Shown here: in pieces, positions 8,424 through 15,884 of the stretch
Layout of the letters: every line of letters starts with the position of its first letter
How positions within the stretch are numbered: position 1 is the stretch's first letter
Source of the DNA: JBCCCJ01 sp039029315
GTDB taxonomy: Bacteria; Bacteroidota; Bacteroidia; J057
Direction: 5' to 3'
Length of the DNA stretch: 33,326 bases
Assembly: GCA_039029315.1 (NCBI GenBank)
Contig: JBCCGK010000121.1
Location: forward strand, 1 to 33,326
Translations under genes and position numbers: made by a program
The notes under the pieces: generated by a model
The model's input: only the letters and a program-made list of their open reading frames with translations
What the model was told of the DNA's origin: nothing
Database searches by the model: none

Positions 8424-8491
8424 GGGTATAAGGGAAATAGGGGATATACTGGCTTGATTGGTAAGATTTCTCCCTTATTTCCTCTATGCCC
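8424..8491. repeat. Imperfect 25-bp inverted repeat after the truncated gene
   Basis: The purine-rich arm 8424-8448 and the pyrimidine-rich arm 8467-8491 match in 19 of 25 positions when inverted, with an 18-base spacer. Some mismatches become G-U pairs in RNA. The arms are built of AGGGAAATAGGGG-like words. No T-run follows. It sits at the break point of the truncated gene, so it may be a deletion scar, a dispersed intergenic repeat, or an RNA hairpin. Confidence 0.45.
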
Positions 8492-8571
8492 ACTATATCC
8501 CTCACAAATAAATGTGTCCTCTTACTTACTCTTATGTATTTGATGTCTTGAAATAGCCAATCATATCACTT

Positions 8572-10116
8572 ATGAAGCATTCTTTTCTTCGGCTGTTGGC
8601 CATCGCTTGCATCTTGTTATGCGTTTGGTCCTGTCGTCCTTCACCTGAGACAAGCGAGACATCTCGCCCCAATATTCTTTTCATCATGACAGATGACCAT
8701 TCGTATCAAACGATGAGTTTGTATGATGACAGATTCATCCAGACCCCCAATTTGGACCGGATCGGCAGGGAAGGTGTTGTGTTTCGCAACAGTTTTGTGA
8801 GCAATTCGATTTGTGCGCCGAGTCGAGCGGTGATGTTGACTGGCAAACATAGCCACCTCAATGGGCAGATCAACAATTTTGTCCGCTTTGACAGCAGTCA
8901 GCTAAGCTTTCCCAAATTGTTGCAGCAGACAGGCTACGAGACGGCCATTGTGGGCAAATGGCATCTAAAAAGTGAGCCGACCGGTTTTGACCACTGGGAA
9001 GTCTTGATAGGACAGGGCAACTACTACAACAGTGATTTCATCGAGAATGGCACCAAAAAGCCCTCAGAGGGGTATGTAACAGATGTCATCACAGACAAAG
9101 GAATACAGTGGCTGGAACAAAGAAATCAAGAACGCCCATTTTGTCTGTTGGTGCATCACAAAGCCACCCATCGAATCTGGATGCCGGATACGGCCCTGTT
9201 CAATGAATTTGCCGGAAAGGACTTTGAGGTGCCCGACAATTTTTTTGATCAGTATGAGGGGCGAACAGCGGCTGCGGCTCATGTTATGGGCATAGACCGG
9301 GACATGGACCTTGTCTATGATCTCAAAATGCTCGATCCCCAAGGCCTACTCCAAACCAAATACAGAAAGGCTTATGAGCGCATGTATGGTCGCATGACTG
9401 CCAAGCAGAAAGCTGCCTGGGATGCTTATTACCAACCAATGATTGAAGCTTTTTTGGAAGCAGGATTGACAGGAGAGGAATTGGCCTTGTGGAAGTATCA
9501 GCGCTATATGCAGGATTATTTGGCTTGCGTCCGATCTGTAGACAACAATGTCGGTCGATTGCTGGAATACCTGGACCAGGAAGGCCTGACAGAGAATACA
9601 CTGCTTGTCTATACCTCTGATCAGGGATTTTATATGGGAGAGCATGGCTGGTTTGACAAACGATTTATGTATGAAGAATCTCTCCGTACGCCTTTGGTGA
9701 TGCGGTATCCAGCGGGCTTTTCAGTTGCAGGAGATGTCTCTGAATTGGTACAGAATATTGATTATGCGCCAAGTATTCTGGATTTCGCTCAAGTCCCTGT
9801 TCCATCAGAAATGCAAGGTCGTAGCCTGCGGCCCTTGCTCCAAAAGGAATCAACGAGCTGGCGAGAAAGCATCTATTATCACTACTACGAATTCCCCAAT
9901 GAGCATGGAACAAAAAAACACTATGGCATCCGGACAGATCGATATAAGTTGATCCACTTCTATGAAGATATCGATGAGTGGGAGTTCTATGACTTGCACA
10001 ACGATCCACATGAAATGAACAACCTGATCAGCAAACCTGATCAGCAGGCGATCATTCAGACACTGAAGCGAGAACTCCAACAATTGAGGCAGGAATATCA
10101 GGTCGATGTTTCCTAG
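8572..10116 (+). CDS. Sulfatase lipoprotein (S1 family, N-acetylglucosamine-6-sulfatase-like)
   Basis: 514 aa. The lipoprotein signal ends at VWSC (Cys21). The type I sulfatase core follows: PNILFIMTDDH supplies metal-binding Asp41 and Asp42, and NSICAPSRAVMLTGKHS holds Cys81 of the C-x-P-S-R motif that is converted to formylglycine. GKWHLKSEPTGFDHW, HHKATHR and YTSDQGFYMGEHGW follow. The C-terminal part (FYDLHNDPHEMNNL) is the usual sulfatase tail. The segment spacing and the GKWHLKSEPTGFD block recall enzymes acting on 6-sulfated GlcNAc (SulfAtlas S1_11), but this subfamily call is tentative. No maturase (anSME) gene lies in the window. The gene stands alone, with a hairpin downstream. Confidence 0.9.
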   Translation: MKHSFLRLLAIACILLCVWSCRPSPETSETSRPNILFIMTDDHSYQTMSLYDDRFIQTPNLDRIGREGVVFRNSFVSNSICAPSRAVMLTGKHSHLNGQINNFVRFDSSQLSFPKLLQQTGYETAIVGKWHLKSEPTGFDHWEVLIGQGNYYNSDFIENGTKKPSEGYVTDVITDKGIQWLEQRNQERPFCLLVHHKATHRIWMPDTALFNEFAGKDFEVPDNFFDQYEGRTAAAAHVMGIDRDMDLVYDLKMLDPQGLLQTKYRKAYERMYGRMTAKQKAAWDAYYQPMIEAFLEAGLTGEELALWKYQRYMQDYLACVRSVDNNVGRLLEYLDQEGLTENTLLVYTSDQGFYMGEHGWFDKRFMYEESLRTPLVMRYPAGFSVAGDVSELVQNIDYAPSILDFAQVPVPSEMQGRSLRPLLQKESTSWRESIYYHYYEFPNEHGTKKHYGIRTDRYKLIHFYEDIDEWEFYDLHNDPHEMNNLISKPDQQAIIQTLKRELQQLRQEYQVDVS

Positions 10117-10128
10117 ACATCTTGTCAT

Positions 10129-10161
10129 AAAAAAAGCACCCTGCCATCTTCAATGACAGGG
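10129..10161 (-). terminator. Terminator-shaped hairpin on the minus strand
   Basis: Read on the minus strand, an 8-bp stem with one mismatch (10161-10154 pairing with 10146-10139) is followed by GTGC and a seven-T run (10135-10129). It lies just after the plus-strand sulfatase but in the wrong orientation to end that gene efficiently. It would end a transcript entering from the right, antisense to the sulfatase 3' end. Confidence 0.5.
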
Positions 10162-10308
10162 CCCGGCTAATACTGCTATGTAAAAACCTAATGCAAACAT
10201 CGTCTGACCTAGAAAGGCCCTATATTCTCAACCGTGTGGTTGCGACATCTCGTTTGAAATATTTTATCCAAAATAACGAAATTTTCATGAAGAGCAGTTT
10301 ATTTGTTC

Positions 10309-10378
10309 CTTGAACGGACAGTTTTGCCTCTTGAATGGGCAATATTTTTTGGCTTTTGATTTCTCACGCTCATCTTTG
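10309..10378 (+). promoter_or_regulatory. Promoter-like site with two upstream direct repeats before the CHAT gene
   Basis: TTTG at 10348-10351, a 19-base spacer and CATCTTTG at 10371-10378 fit the Bacteroidota promoter TTTG-N19-TANNTTTG with one mismatch. Directly upstream, CTTGAACGGACAGTTTT (10309-10325) recurs as CTTGAATGGGCAATATT (10330-10346), matching 13 of 17 at an offset of exactly 21 bases, two helical turns. Paired direct repeats at this offset next to the -33 box resemble an activator site (LytTR-type regulators use such spacing). The 5' leader to the ATG would be about 90 bases. Confidence 0.4.
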
Positions 10379-10476
10379 TTTATGTTAGGATAAAGCAGTA
10401 ATTTTCTATAAATTGACCATAGGTGAAAATTTCCATTTCAGATTCATCTGCTTAGTGCTTTTATTTTCATGACCCA

Positions 10477-13383
10477 ATGTTTCGAACCTGGAATTATTTT
10501 CTACTTTTAGCACTTGTTCTGATTTTCTTCTTGAGCCTGACACAGGTTGTTTTTGCCAATCCGTGTTCACAACTTCTAGTCCTTCGAGAATCATTTTTAC
10601 AACAATCTACCCCTAATTGGCAATCCTATGAAGACGCCTGTATGGCTGATGATGATCATCAGGCCTGGTTTCATTGTGTGCTAACAGTTGTATCAGCCCT
10701 TGGTGAAGATCATCGGTATCAAGAGATCGATCAATTGTATACTTATACCCTGGACTATTCCAACAAGAAACTAGGCGCTTTTCATCCTGATCTCTGGCTG
10801 ATTCATTATCATCAGGCCAGACACGAATTACGGAACAATCAGGACCCGGCCAAGGCCTACGGCATAGCCAGTCAATCCTTGAAGGAAGTTCTGGCCACAG
10901 AACCTTATCAGGATACCTCAGCAATAAAGGTCTATTACCTCATGGGGATGCTCGCCCATGCCAATGCTGAGCTGAATTCTTCGACCACCTTTTTTCAGGA
11001 AGCAGCTACACTGGCAAAAGAGATTTATGGATCGTCTTCGGCTAATTATGGCGTATTTCTGAATGCGTTGGCAAATGCTATTTATACCCAGAACCAATAT
11101 CAGGAAGCGATCCTCCCCTATCAACAAGCCCGAATAATCTTTGAGGGTTCGAACAACACTACCTATAGTTATGCTACCTGTATCCAAAACCTGGCTGCAT
11201 GTCTGGCAGAAGTTGGTCATTTCAAAGAATCTGAAAATCTCTATTTGCGGGCTGACACTATTTTTCAAAATTATCCCAAAGAGGTATCCTTATCTCGCCG
11301 CCAAAAAATTCATTTAAACCTCGGAATCCTATATCAGAAATGGGGACGATATGAATTATCCCGAGAACACATGATGACAAGTCTGGTTTTGTGCAATGAA
11401 TTTGGGGCCAATATGGATAATGAGCGAATTGTTACCGAAATCTCCCTGGGAGAGCTGGAACTTCATACAGGCAACTATCTACTGGCTATCGAGTATGCGC
11501 ACAAAGCCATCTCCATGCTAGATCCTCAAACAGATGCTGATGAGTTGTTGGCCATTCCACAAGCCAATCGAGTAGAGATGGAATATCTATGGGATATGAA
11601 ACGTGCGATGGAATTGAAAGGGCTGGCCATGATGGAATATTTTCAAGGAAGCAAGGATCAAGTTGCGGGCTTGAAAAGTGCGTTAGAGCACTTTGAACAA
11701 ATCGGATACATCTATCACGAAATCAGACGTTCTCTCCCCTCTGAACAGGATCAACTTCTTTTGCCTTTGTTTTTCCAAAATCCAGCTGAAGTACTGGGTA
11801 GCGGCTTAAGATGTGCCAATGCGCTCTATGCTATTACAGGAGAAAAGAGCTATATGGAATCTGCTTTCAGCTTGATTGAACAAAGCAACGGAATGGTAGG
11901 CTTTGAAAAAATGTTGTCCAGAACCAATATTGCGCATAATGCCCTGGCTGAGCAAGGTTTGTCATATGGGGATTCACTGATAGAAGATATTCAACAATTA
12001 CAGGCTCAGATCCGCAAACGCGAGCAGGGAGGCCAAACATTCTCAGCGGAAGATTCCCGCCAACTCATGCTTCTGCGGCATCATTATCGACAATGGCAGG
12101 ATACATTCAAGAATAAGCATCCTGATATTCGACAGTTACTGGAGTCCTACCAACTAGCTGATTTGCAGGAAATCCAGCAATATTTATCCACCAATGATGC
12201 CATTTGGATCTCTTATCATTTCTCAGATCAACAAAACAGTTATATTCTTGCTATCGACAAGCATCACACAGAATTGATTCCTGTCGATCTCACGCCAGAA
12301 CTACTGAAACAGATGAGTAGGTGGAAAGAAATTTGTGCCTCGCCAGATTTGAGCCAGAAAGGATGGCAGACATTAGTGGAGACAGGAACCTATTTATATA
12401 GAAGGTTGCTCAGTCCGATTGACAGCAGAATTCCGTTAGAGAATCGGGCATTGATCATCAATCCTCATGGCCCGGTCAATGGTCTGTCATTTAGTCCTAT
12501 GCTGGAATCTCCCGTTCAGGCATCTCCAGGGAATTTTCGATTTCTTCCCTACCTGATTTGGAAGCACCCCATCAGCTATGCGCAATCTGGCACCTCCTTA
12601 TTGGAACAAGTCAGGACTTCTCAACCTTTGGCCAACTATCATTGTCTGGGATTGGCTTATTCCCACTCTTCTTCTCCTTTGTCTGCCTCTGTAGAATTGT
12701 ATCGATCGGGAGATCAGGATCTTCCTGGAACAGCGCAGGAGATCAAAAATTTGTCCAACATTCTGAGAGGACATTACTTCTGGGGAGACTCTGCTTCTGA
12801 AACGGTCTTCAGACAGTATAGCGGAGAGGCTGATATTCTGCACATTGCCTTGCACGGAGTTGGCAATCACGAACAACCCTATTTGATTTTCAGAAATCAG
12901 GATACTTCCCTTCTTCCTCATCAGGATGGCCGCTTGTATATTTCTGAGCTATCCACCATTGGGTTACAGGCGCATTTGGCTGTCTTAAGTGCTTGTGAGA
13001 CTGCTCAAGGCAAATTGCATGAAAATGAGGGAGTGATCAGTATGGCCAGAGCCTTTATTTCTGCTGGATCTTCCAGTGTTTTGATGAATCTCTGGCGCGC
13101 CCATGACAATGCGTCTGTGAAACTGATGAATCGATTTTATATGTCCTTGCTGGATGAAAAGAGCAAAGCCGAAGCTCTACAGGAAGCCCAAACCCATTAT
13201 TTGAAGGAGAACAATAATCTTTATGCTCATCCAGCATACTGGGGTGGATTGGCAGTGTGGGGAAATCCAGAATCATTGTGGCAGGATTCCTTCTCTCAAT
13301 GGATCACCTACTTGTTGGCTTCTCTCATTTGTCTTTTATCAATTACCTTGTTATACAGATACCTGAGGTCACATGCTCATTGA
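10477..13383 (+). CDS. TPR-CHAT domain protein (caspase-like protease), envelope anchored
   Basis: 968 aa. An N-terminal hydrophobic signal (about 7-27) and a C-terminal membrane helix (about 942-960, then YRYLRSHAH) place the body in the periplasm, held in the inner membrane. Residues about 85-420 are TPR repeats (for example FLNALANAIYTQNQYQEAILPYQQA). A helical linker leads to the CHAT domain (about 640-930), with the dyad intact: His793 in HIALHG and Cys840 in VLSACETAQG. Family blocks such as GVISMARAFISAGSSSVLMNLW and YWGGLAVWG are present. CHAT proteases are caspase relatives that cleave partner proteins when the TPR part senses a signal. The substrate is unknown. Promoter-like repeats lie upstream, a terminator overlaps the stop codon, and a small gene follows 42 bases later. 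Confidence 0.9.
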   Translation: MFRTWNYFLLLALVLIFFLSLTQVVFANPCSQLLVLRESFLQQSTPNWQSYEDACMADDDHQAWFHCVLTVVSALGEDHRYQEIDQLYTYTLDYSNKKLGAFHPDLWLIHYHQARHELRNNQDPAKAYGIASQSLKEVLATEPYQDTSAIKVYYLMGMLAHANAELNSSTTFFQEAATLAKEIYGSSSANYGVFLNALANAIYTQNQYQEAILPYQQARIIFEGSNNTTYSYATCIQNLAACLAEVGHFKESENLYLRADTIFQNYPKEVSLSRRQKIHLNLGILYQKWGRYELSREHMMTSLVLCNEFGANMDNERIVTEISLGELELHTGNYLLAIEYAHKAISMLDPQTDADELLAIPQANRVEMEYLWDMKRAMELKGLAMMEYFQGSKDQVAGLKSALEHFEQIGYIYHEIRRSLPSEQDQLLLPLFFQNPAEVLGSGLRCANALYAITGEKSYMESAFSLIEQSNGMVGFEKMLSRTNIAHNALAEQGLSYGDSLIEDIQQLQAQIRKREQGGQTFSAEDSRQLMLLRHHYRQWQDTFKNKHPDIRQLLESYQLADLQEIQQYLSTNDAIWISYHFSDQQNSYILAIDKHHTELIPVDLTPELLKQMSRWKEICASPDLSQKGWQTLVETGTYLYRRLLSPIDSRIPLENRALIINPHGPVNGLSFSPMLESPVQASPGNFRFLPYLIWKHPISYAQSGTSLLEQVRTSQPLANYHCLGLAYSHSSSPLSASVELYRSGDQDLPGTAQEIKNLSNILRGHYFWGDSASETVFRQYSGEADILHIALHGVGNHEQPYLIFRNQDTSLLPHQDGRLYISELSTIGLQAHLAVLSACETAQGKLHENEGVISMARAFISAGSSSVLMNLWRAHDNASVKLMNRFYMSLLDEKSKAEALQEAQTHYLKENNNLYAHPAYWGGLAVWGNPESLWQDSFSQWITYLLASLICLLSITLLYRYLRSHAH

Positions 13384-13396
13384 TGAGCATTTTTTT
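13373..13396 (+). terminator. Terminator overlapping the CHAT stop codon
   Basis: Arms ATGCTCAT (13373-13380) and ATGAGCAT (13383-13390) are perfect inverted copies around the stop codon, with the minimal two-base centre opening to a 4-6 base loop in RNA. A run of seven T follows. It would stop or attenuate transcription between the CHAT gene and the 78-aa gene. Confidence 0.65.
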
Positions 13397-13425
13397 ATCA
13401 TTAACCCACATTAACCTTTTTTACC

Positions 13426-13662
13426 ATGGCAACAAAAAGAATTGGTAAAGGTGTCGTGATCTTCATTGACCTTGAAGAAATCGAACCAGCTAGACTTAGA
13501 TCCACTTGTCTCAACGGAGGCGAAGTCCCGGAAATCACCTATGACTTCAAATTTATTCCTGGAGATGGGGTGGAAGTCGGGCACACGGTGCTTTTTGTTG
13601 AGAAGAACTCAACCGAAGCGGAGAATGTTGTTACCATTCCGAGCGAAGGAGGTTGCTTGTAA
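13426..13662 (+). CDS. 78-aa protein with cold-shock/OB-like features
   Basis: 78 aa with no signal peptide. The start KRIGKGVVIFID and the later PGDGVEVGHTVLFVEKN...AENV echo the first strand and the last strands of the cold-shock domain (the EGQxVxF...AxNV part). The RNA-binding aromatic motifs of true cold-shock proteins are absent, so this is at most a divergent OB-fold. The C-terminus ends GGCL. It lies between two terminators, one overlapping the CHAT stop and one after its own stop, so it may be made as a short separate transcript or by read-through. Because CHAT is predicted periplasmic and this protein cytoplasmic, a direct protease-substrate link is not obvious. The function is unknown. 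Confidence 0.7.
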   Translation: MATKRIGKGVVIFIDLEEIEPARLRSTCLNGGEVPEITYDFKFIPGDGVEVGHTVLFVEKNSTEAENVVTIPSEGGCL

Positions 13663-13688
13663 GCATCCGTGGAAACCTAACAACATCA

Positions 13689-13722
13689 GGGGTCGCACTC
13701 ATTCGAGTTGCGACCCCTTTTT
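13689..13722 (+). terminator. Rho-independent terminator after the 78-aa gene
   Basis: GGGGTCGC (13689-13696) pairs with GCGACCCC (13710-13717), extended inward by CTC/GAG with one bulged base, and a five-T run follows. It is the strongest canonical terminator in the window and also lies downstream of the convergent anti-sigma gene. Confidence 0.85.
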
Positions 13723-13762
13723 GCTAATGAGACGAGGAAGTCTTCCTCCTCGATAATCTGGG

Positions 13763-14548
13763 TCAATAGGGCAAGCTCTCCATGAGCTGTTCGATGTGTT
13801 GAACCTCTGTCTGGCTCAACTGATTTTGTGAGATAGCAAGTGCAAGATGTCTTCTTGCAGCAGAAAAGTTCCCTAACTTTGTTTCAATTAAGCCTATGTA
13901 CCACTGTGCCAGACCATAATACAGGTGGTCGTCGGCAGGGATGTCGAGAAGGATGTCTTTGGCAGGATCGAGTTGATCGGTCATGATCAAGCACATTCCT
14001 TTGTAGAACAGGGTTCCGTTCTGCTCTACGTCAGGAATGTGCGATATTCTTTCCAGCAAAGAGAAAGCTTGCGAAAAAGACTTTTTCTTGTACAGGGCCT
14101 TGGCTTTTACCAGATAACTTAAGTCTTGAGGGACTTCCTCTCCATTTCTCCAAAGAGAGCCAGAGATCGGAAAAGATTCAATTGGATAAGCCTGTAGCTG
14201 AGACTCAGTGATTTCCTGATAGGTAGGAGTGAGTTTCGTTGGCCACATCAAGAAAGCGAGGATAAAAAGAGCTATAGAAGCTACAGCTGCGTATCCCCAA
14301 AACTTCGGTTGTTGCCATAGGGATGGTGTATATGAATGCTTCTGGGCAATGAGGGCTAATTTATTCTTAGTAGATTCTCTTCTTCGGGCTACGATCAAAA
14401 ATTCATTAATCAATTGTTGGACCTGTACTTCTTCTGCCAATTCTGGATCGGCAGCTATTTCTGCGGCAAACTCATGTTGAGCCGCAGGAGGAAGCGATTG
14501 ATCTAGATAAGCTTCAATTCGTTCTATTAATTTGTCACTTATTTCCAT
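13763..14548 (-). CDS. Anti-sigma-like membrane protein with C-terminal TPR region
   Basis: 261 aa. A cytoplasmic N-terminus (about 1-80) starts with LIERIEAYLDQSLPPAAQHEF and AADPELAEEV, the layout common to Bacteroidota anti-sigma proteins paired with ECF factors; no zinc-binding Cys/His set is present. A single membrane helix spans about residues 84-103. The periplasmic part (about 140-255) looks like two or three TPR units (AKALYKKKSFSQAFSLLERI, GLIETKLGNFSAARRHLALA). It overlaps the ECF sigma gene by 14 bases, which implies coupled translation. It probably holds the sigma factor inactive at the membrane until a periplasmic signal is sensed. The signal and any proteolysis step are unknown. 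Confidence 0.75.
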   Translation of the reverse strand: MEISDKLIERIEAYLDQSLPPAAQHEFAAEIAADPELAEEVQVQQLINEFLIVARRRESTKNKLALIAQKHSYTPSLWQQPKFWGYAAVASIALFILAFLMWPTKLTPTYQEITESQLQAYPIESFPISGSLWRNGEEVPQDLSYLVKAKALYKKKSFSQAFSLLERISHIPDVEQNGTLFYKGMCLIMTDQLDPAKDILLDIPADDHLYYGLAQWYIGLIETKLGNFSAARRHLALAISQNQLSQTEVQHIEQLMESLPY

Positions 14549-15182
14549 GTTGTTTTTTCTCTGTCGATGATTCGAGATTCAATAGTTCATCAATCATTCT
14601 TTGATAAGAGGAGGAGCTAAGAATCAAGTTTCGAAGTTTTTTTCGACATCTGGTTTTTTCATTTCTGGCGATTTGGGTATTGCTAATCCCCAATTGATTG
14701 GCCACCAGCTCCATAGGCTCTCCGATTCCATCGGTCAATATCAGAAGCTCTATACATCTGGGTTTCATCTGCTGGAGAATTTCCTGGACAATTACCTGAA
14801 AATCATCTTCTTCCAACTGATCCAGCCCATCTTTGCCATCATCAATTATGGTTTCATCTGATGTCTCTTGAAAAACAATTCGACTTGAGCGTGATTTTAT
14901 TTTTTGGTAATAATTTCTACAAATGCTGTTGAAATAGGTCTTGATTGTCGAATCTCCCCGGAAATTGCCTTGAAGAATGCTGTGTTCCAGCCGAAGTAAT
15001 CCTTCATGCAAGACTTCCTGGGCTTCCTCTTCAGTTCCCCCCATCTTCCGAACCAGTTTGATGACATCTGGCCTGAACACAAAAAACAAATGTTCCAGGG
15101 CTTTGGTATGAGCAGTCCCTCCCTGACGGAGATCCGCCAGAATATCCACATCTGAATATTTGGTTTTCCTAAGCCAGGCCAT
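14535..15182 (-). CDS. ECF-type RNA polymerase sigma factor
   Basis: 215 aa. Region 2 (about 28-95) includes TEEEAQEVLHEGLLRLEHSI and the DNA-melting stretch STIKTYFNSICRNYYQKIK. An acidic linker follows, then region 4 (about 135-195), with PRCIELLILTDGIGEPMELV and an HTH-like LGISNTQIARNEKTRCRKKL. It is somewhat longer than the core ECF size. It lies 8 bases after the 174-aa gene and overlaps the anti-sigma gene, forming a three-gene operon read toward the CHAT locus. Its targets are unknown. Genes for CHAT and TPR proteins beside such sigma/anti-sigma pairs recur in Saprospiria as far as I recall, so regulation of CHAT is plausible but unproven. Confidence 0.85.
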   Translation of the reverse strand: MAWLRKTKYSDVDILADLRQGGTAHTKALEHLFFVFRPDVIKLVRKMGGTEEEAQEVLHEGLLRLEHSILQGNFRGDSTIKTYFNSICRNYYQKIKSRSSRIVFQETSDETIIDDGKDGLDQLEEDDFQVIVQEILQQMKPRCIELLILTDGIGEPMELVANQLGISNTQIARNEKTRCRKKLRNLILSSSSYQRMIDELLNLESSTEKKQHGNK

Positions 15183-15190
15183 TCACATTG

Positions 15191-15715
15191 TTAAGTACTC
15201 AAATCAAGTCCCATTTTTAGCGTTAAACTGGTCAAGGCGATCAGCATAATAGTTAATTCCTCAGTTACGGGTTGTCCGATTTCATCAAAAATGGTTAAAA
15301 ATACGCCTTGAATTGCTGTTTGTTTTTTTTGGGTTGATTGTGATCTAAGCCATCTTTTGTTTGTGTCATTGCTACATACATGTTGGCGCAATTTCATCAT
15401 TATGAATGAAAATGTTTGCAAACCAACAGCTCTAAATTGGCTGGAATCAAAACTTTCGTTGCATGTTTGTGTTTGGTCCTCTGTTTGTGTTTGGTCCTCT
15501 TCTTTTTGGGATAGATTCGTTTGCCTTTCAGATAATAAGATACCAGCCTTGCAAACATATTTACCAACATGTTCAAGTAAATAGTCTTCAGGCAAGTTGT
15601 ACCCGTCAATTGCCATCTGAGCAATCTCAGCTAGCTCCTGTTCAGAGTAAGGCATTCTCCTGGGCACAGTTTTCTTTACTCTTTTTTGTCTAAGAGAATG
15701 AAGAAAATTTGGCAT
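15191..15715 (-). CDS. Uncharacterised 174-aa protein, first gene of the sigma operon
   Basis: 174 aa, with no signal peptide and no family I recognise. The N-terminus is basic (RQKRVKKTVPRR). The middle contains an exact in-frame duplication, EDQTQTEDQTQT, produced by an 18-base tandem repeat. The C-terminal 40 residues are hydrophobic and helical (PVTEELTIMLIALTSLTLKMG) and could be a membrane-associated helix. The 8-base gap to the sigma gene and the shared strand argue that it is expressed with it. It could be an extra regulator of the sigma factor. Gene reality rests on operon position and an open frame with plausible composition. Confidence 0.6.
   Translation of the reverse strand: MPNFLHSLRQKRVKKTVPRRMPYSEQELAEIAQMAIDGYNLPEDYLLEHVGKYVCKAGILLSERQTNLSQKEEDQTQTEDQTQTCNESFDSSQFRAVGLQTFSFIMMKLRQHVCSNDTNKRWLRSQSTQKKQTAIQGVFLTIFDEIGQPVTEELTIMLIALTSLTLKMGLDLST
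15464..15499. repeat. 18-bp perfect tandem duplication inside the 174-aa gene
   Basis: TGTTTGTGTTTGGTCCTC occurs twice back to back (15464-15481, 15482-15499). It keeps the frame and adds six residues. Slippage could change copy number in steps of six codons. Confidence 0.9.
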
Positions 15716-15884
15716 CTCGATTGAAAGGTTTTCGGGTTGTTTTCTCTATTAGACCCACGAAACGAAAAAACATAATCAAACCCTGTCATTTTTTTTTTAA
15801 TTTCCTGCGGGAATAACCCCTTAATCCATTAACTCAGATATTTAGACAATCAAAGCATCTCTCAGAAATATCGGTATTACCTTG

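Larger units (their letters stand above)
10117..10476. other. 360-base intergenic region with hairpin, direct repeats and promoter-like sequence
   Basis: From left to right it holds an A-run with a stem-loop (10129-10161), the motif TAATACTGCTATGTA (10168-10182), two direct repeats (10309-10346) and a promoter-like pair (10348-10378) pointing at the CHAT gene. I see no open frame worth calling. Room for a small minus-strand RNA remains. Confidence 0.5.

Noticed and set aside
2511..10116. Polysaccharide utilisation locus
   Set aside because: LacZ and a sulfatase are present, but no SusC/SusD, no hybrid two-component regulator and no transporter.
15464..15499. Tandem repeat as a CRISPR or satellite seed
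   Set aside because: Only two copies, no spacers, in frame inside a gene; a simple duplication.
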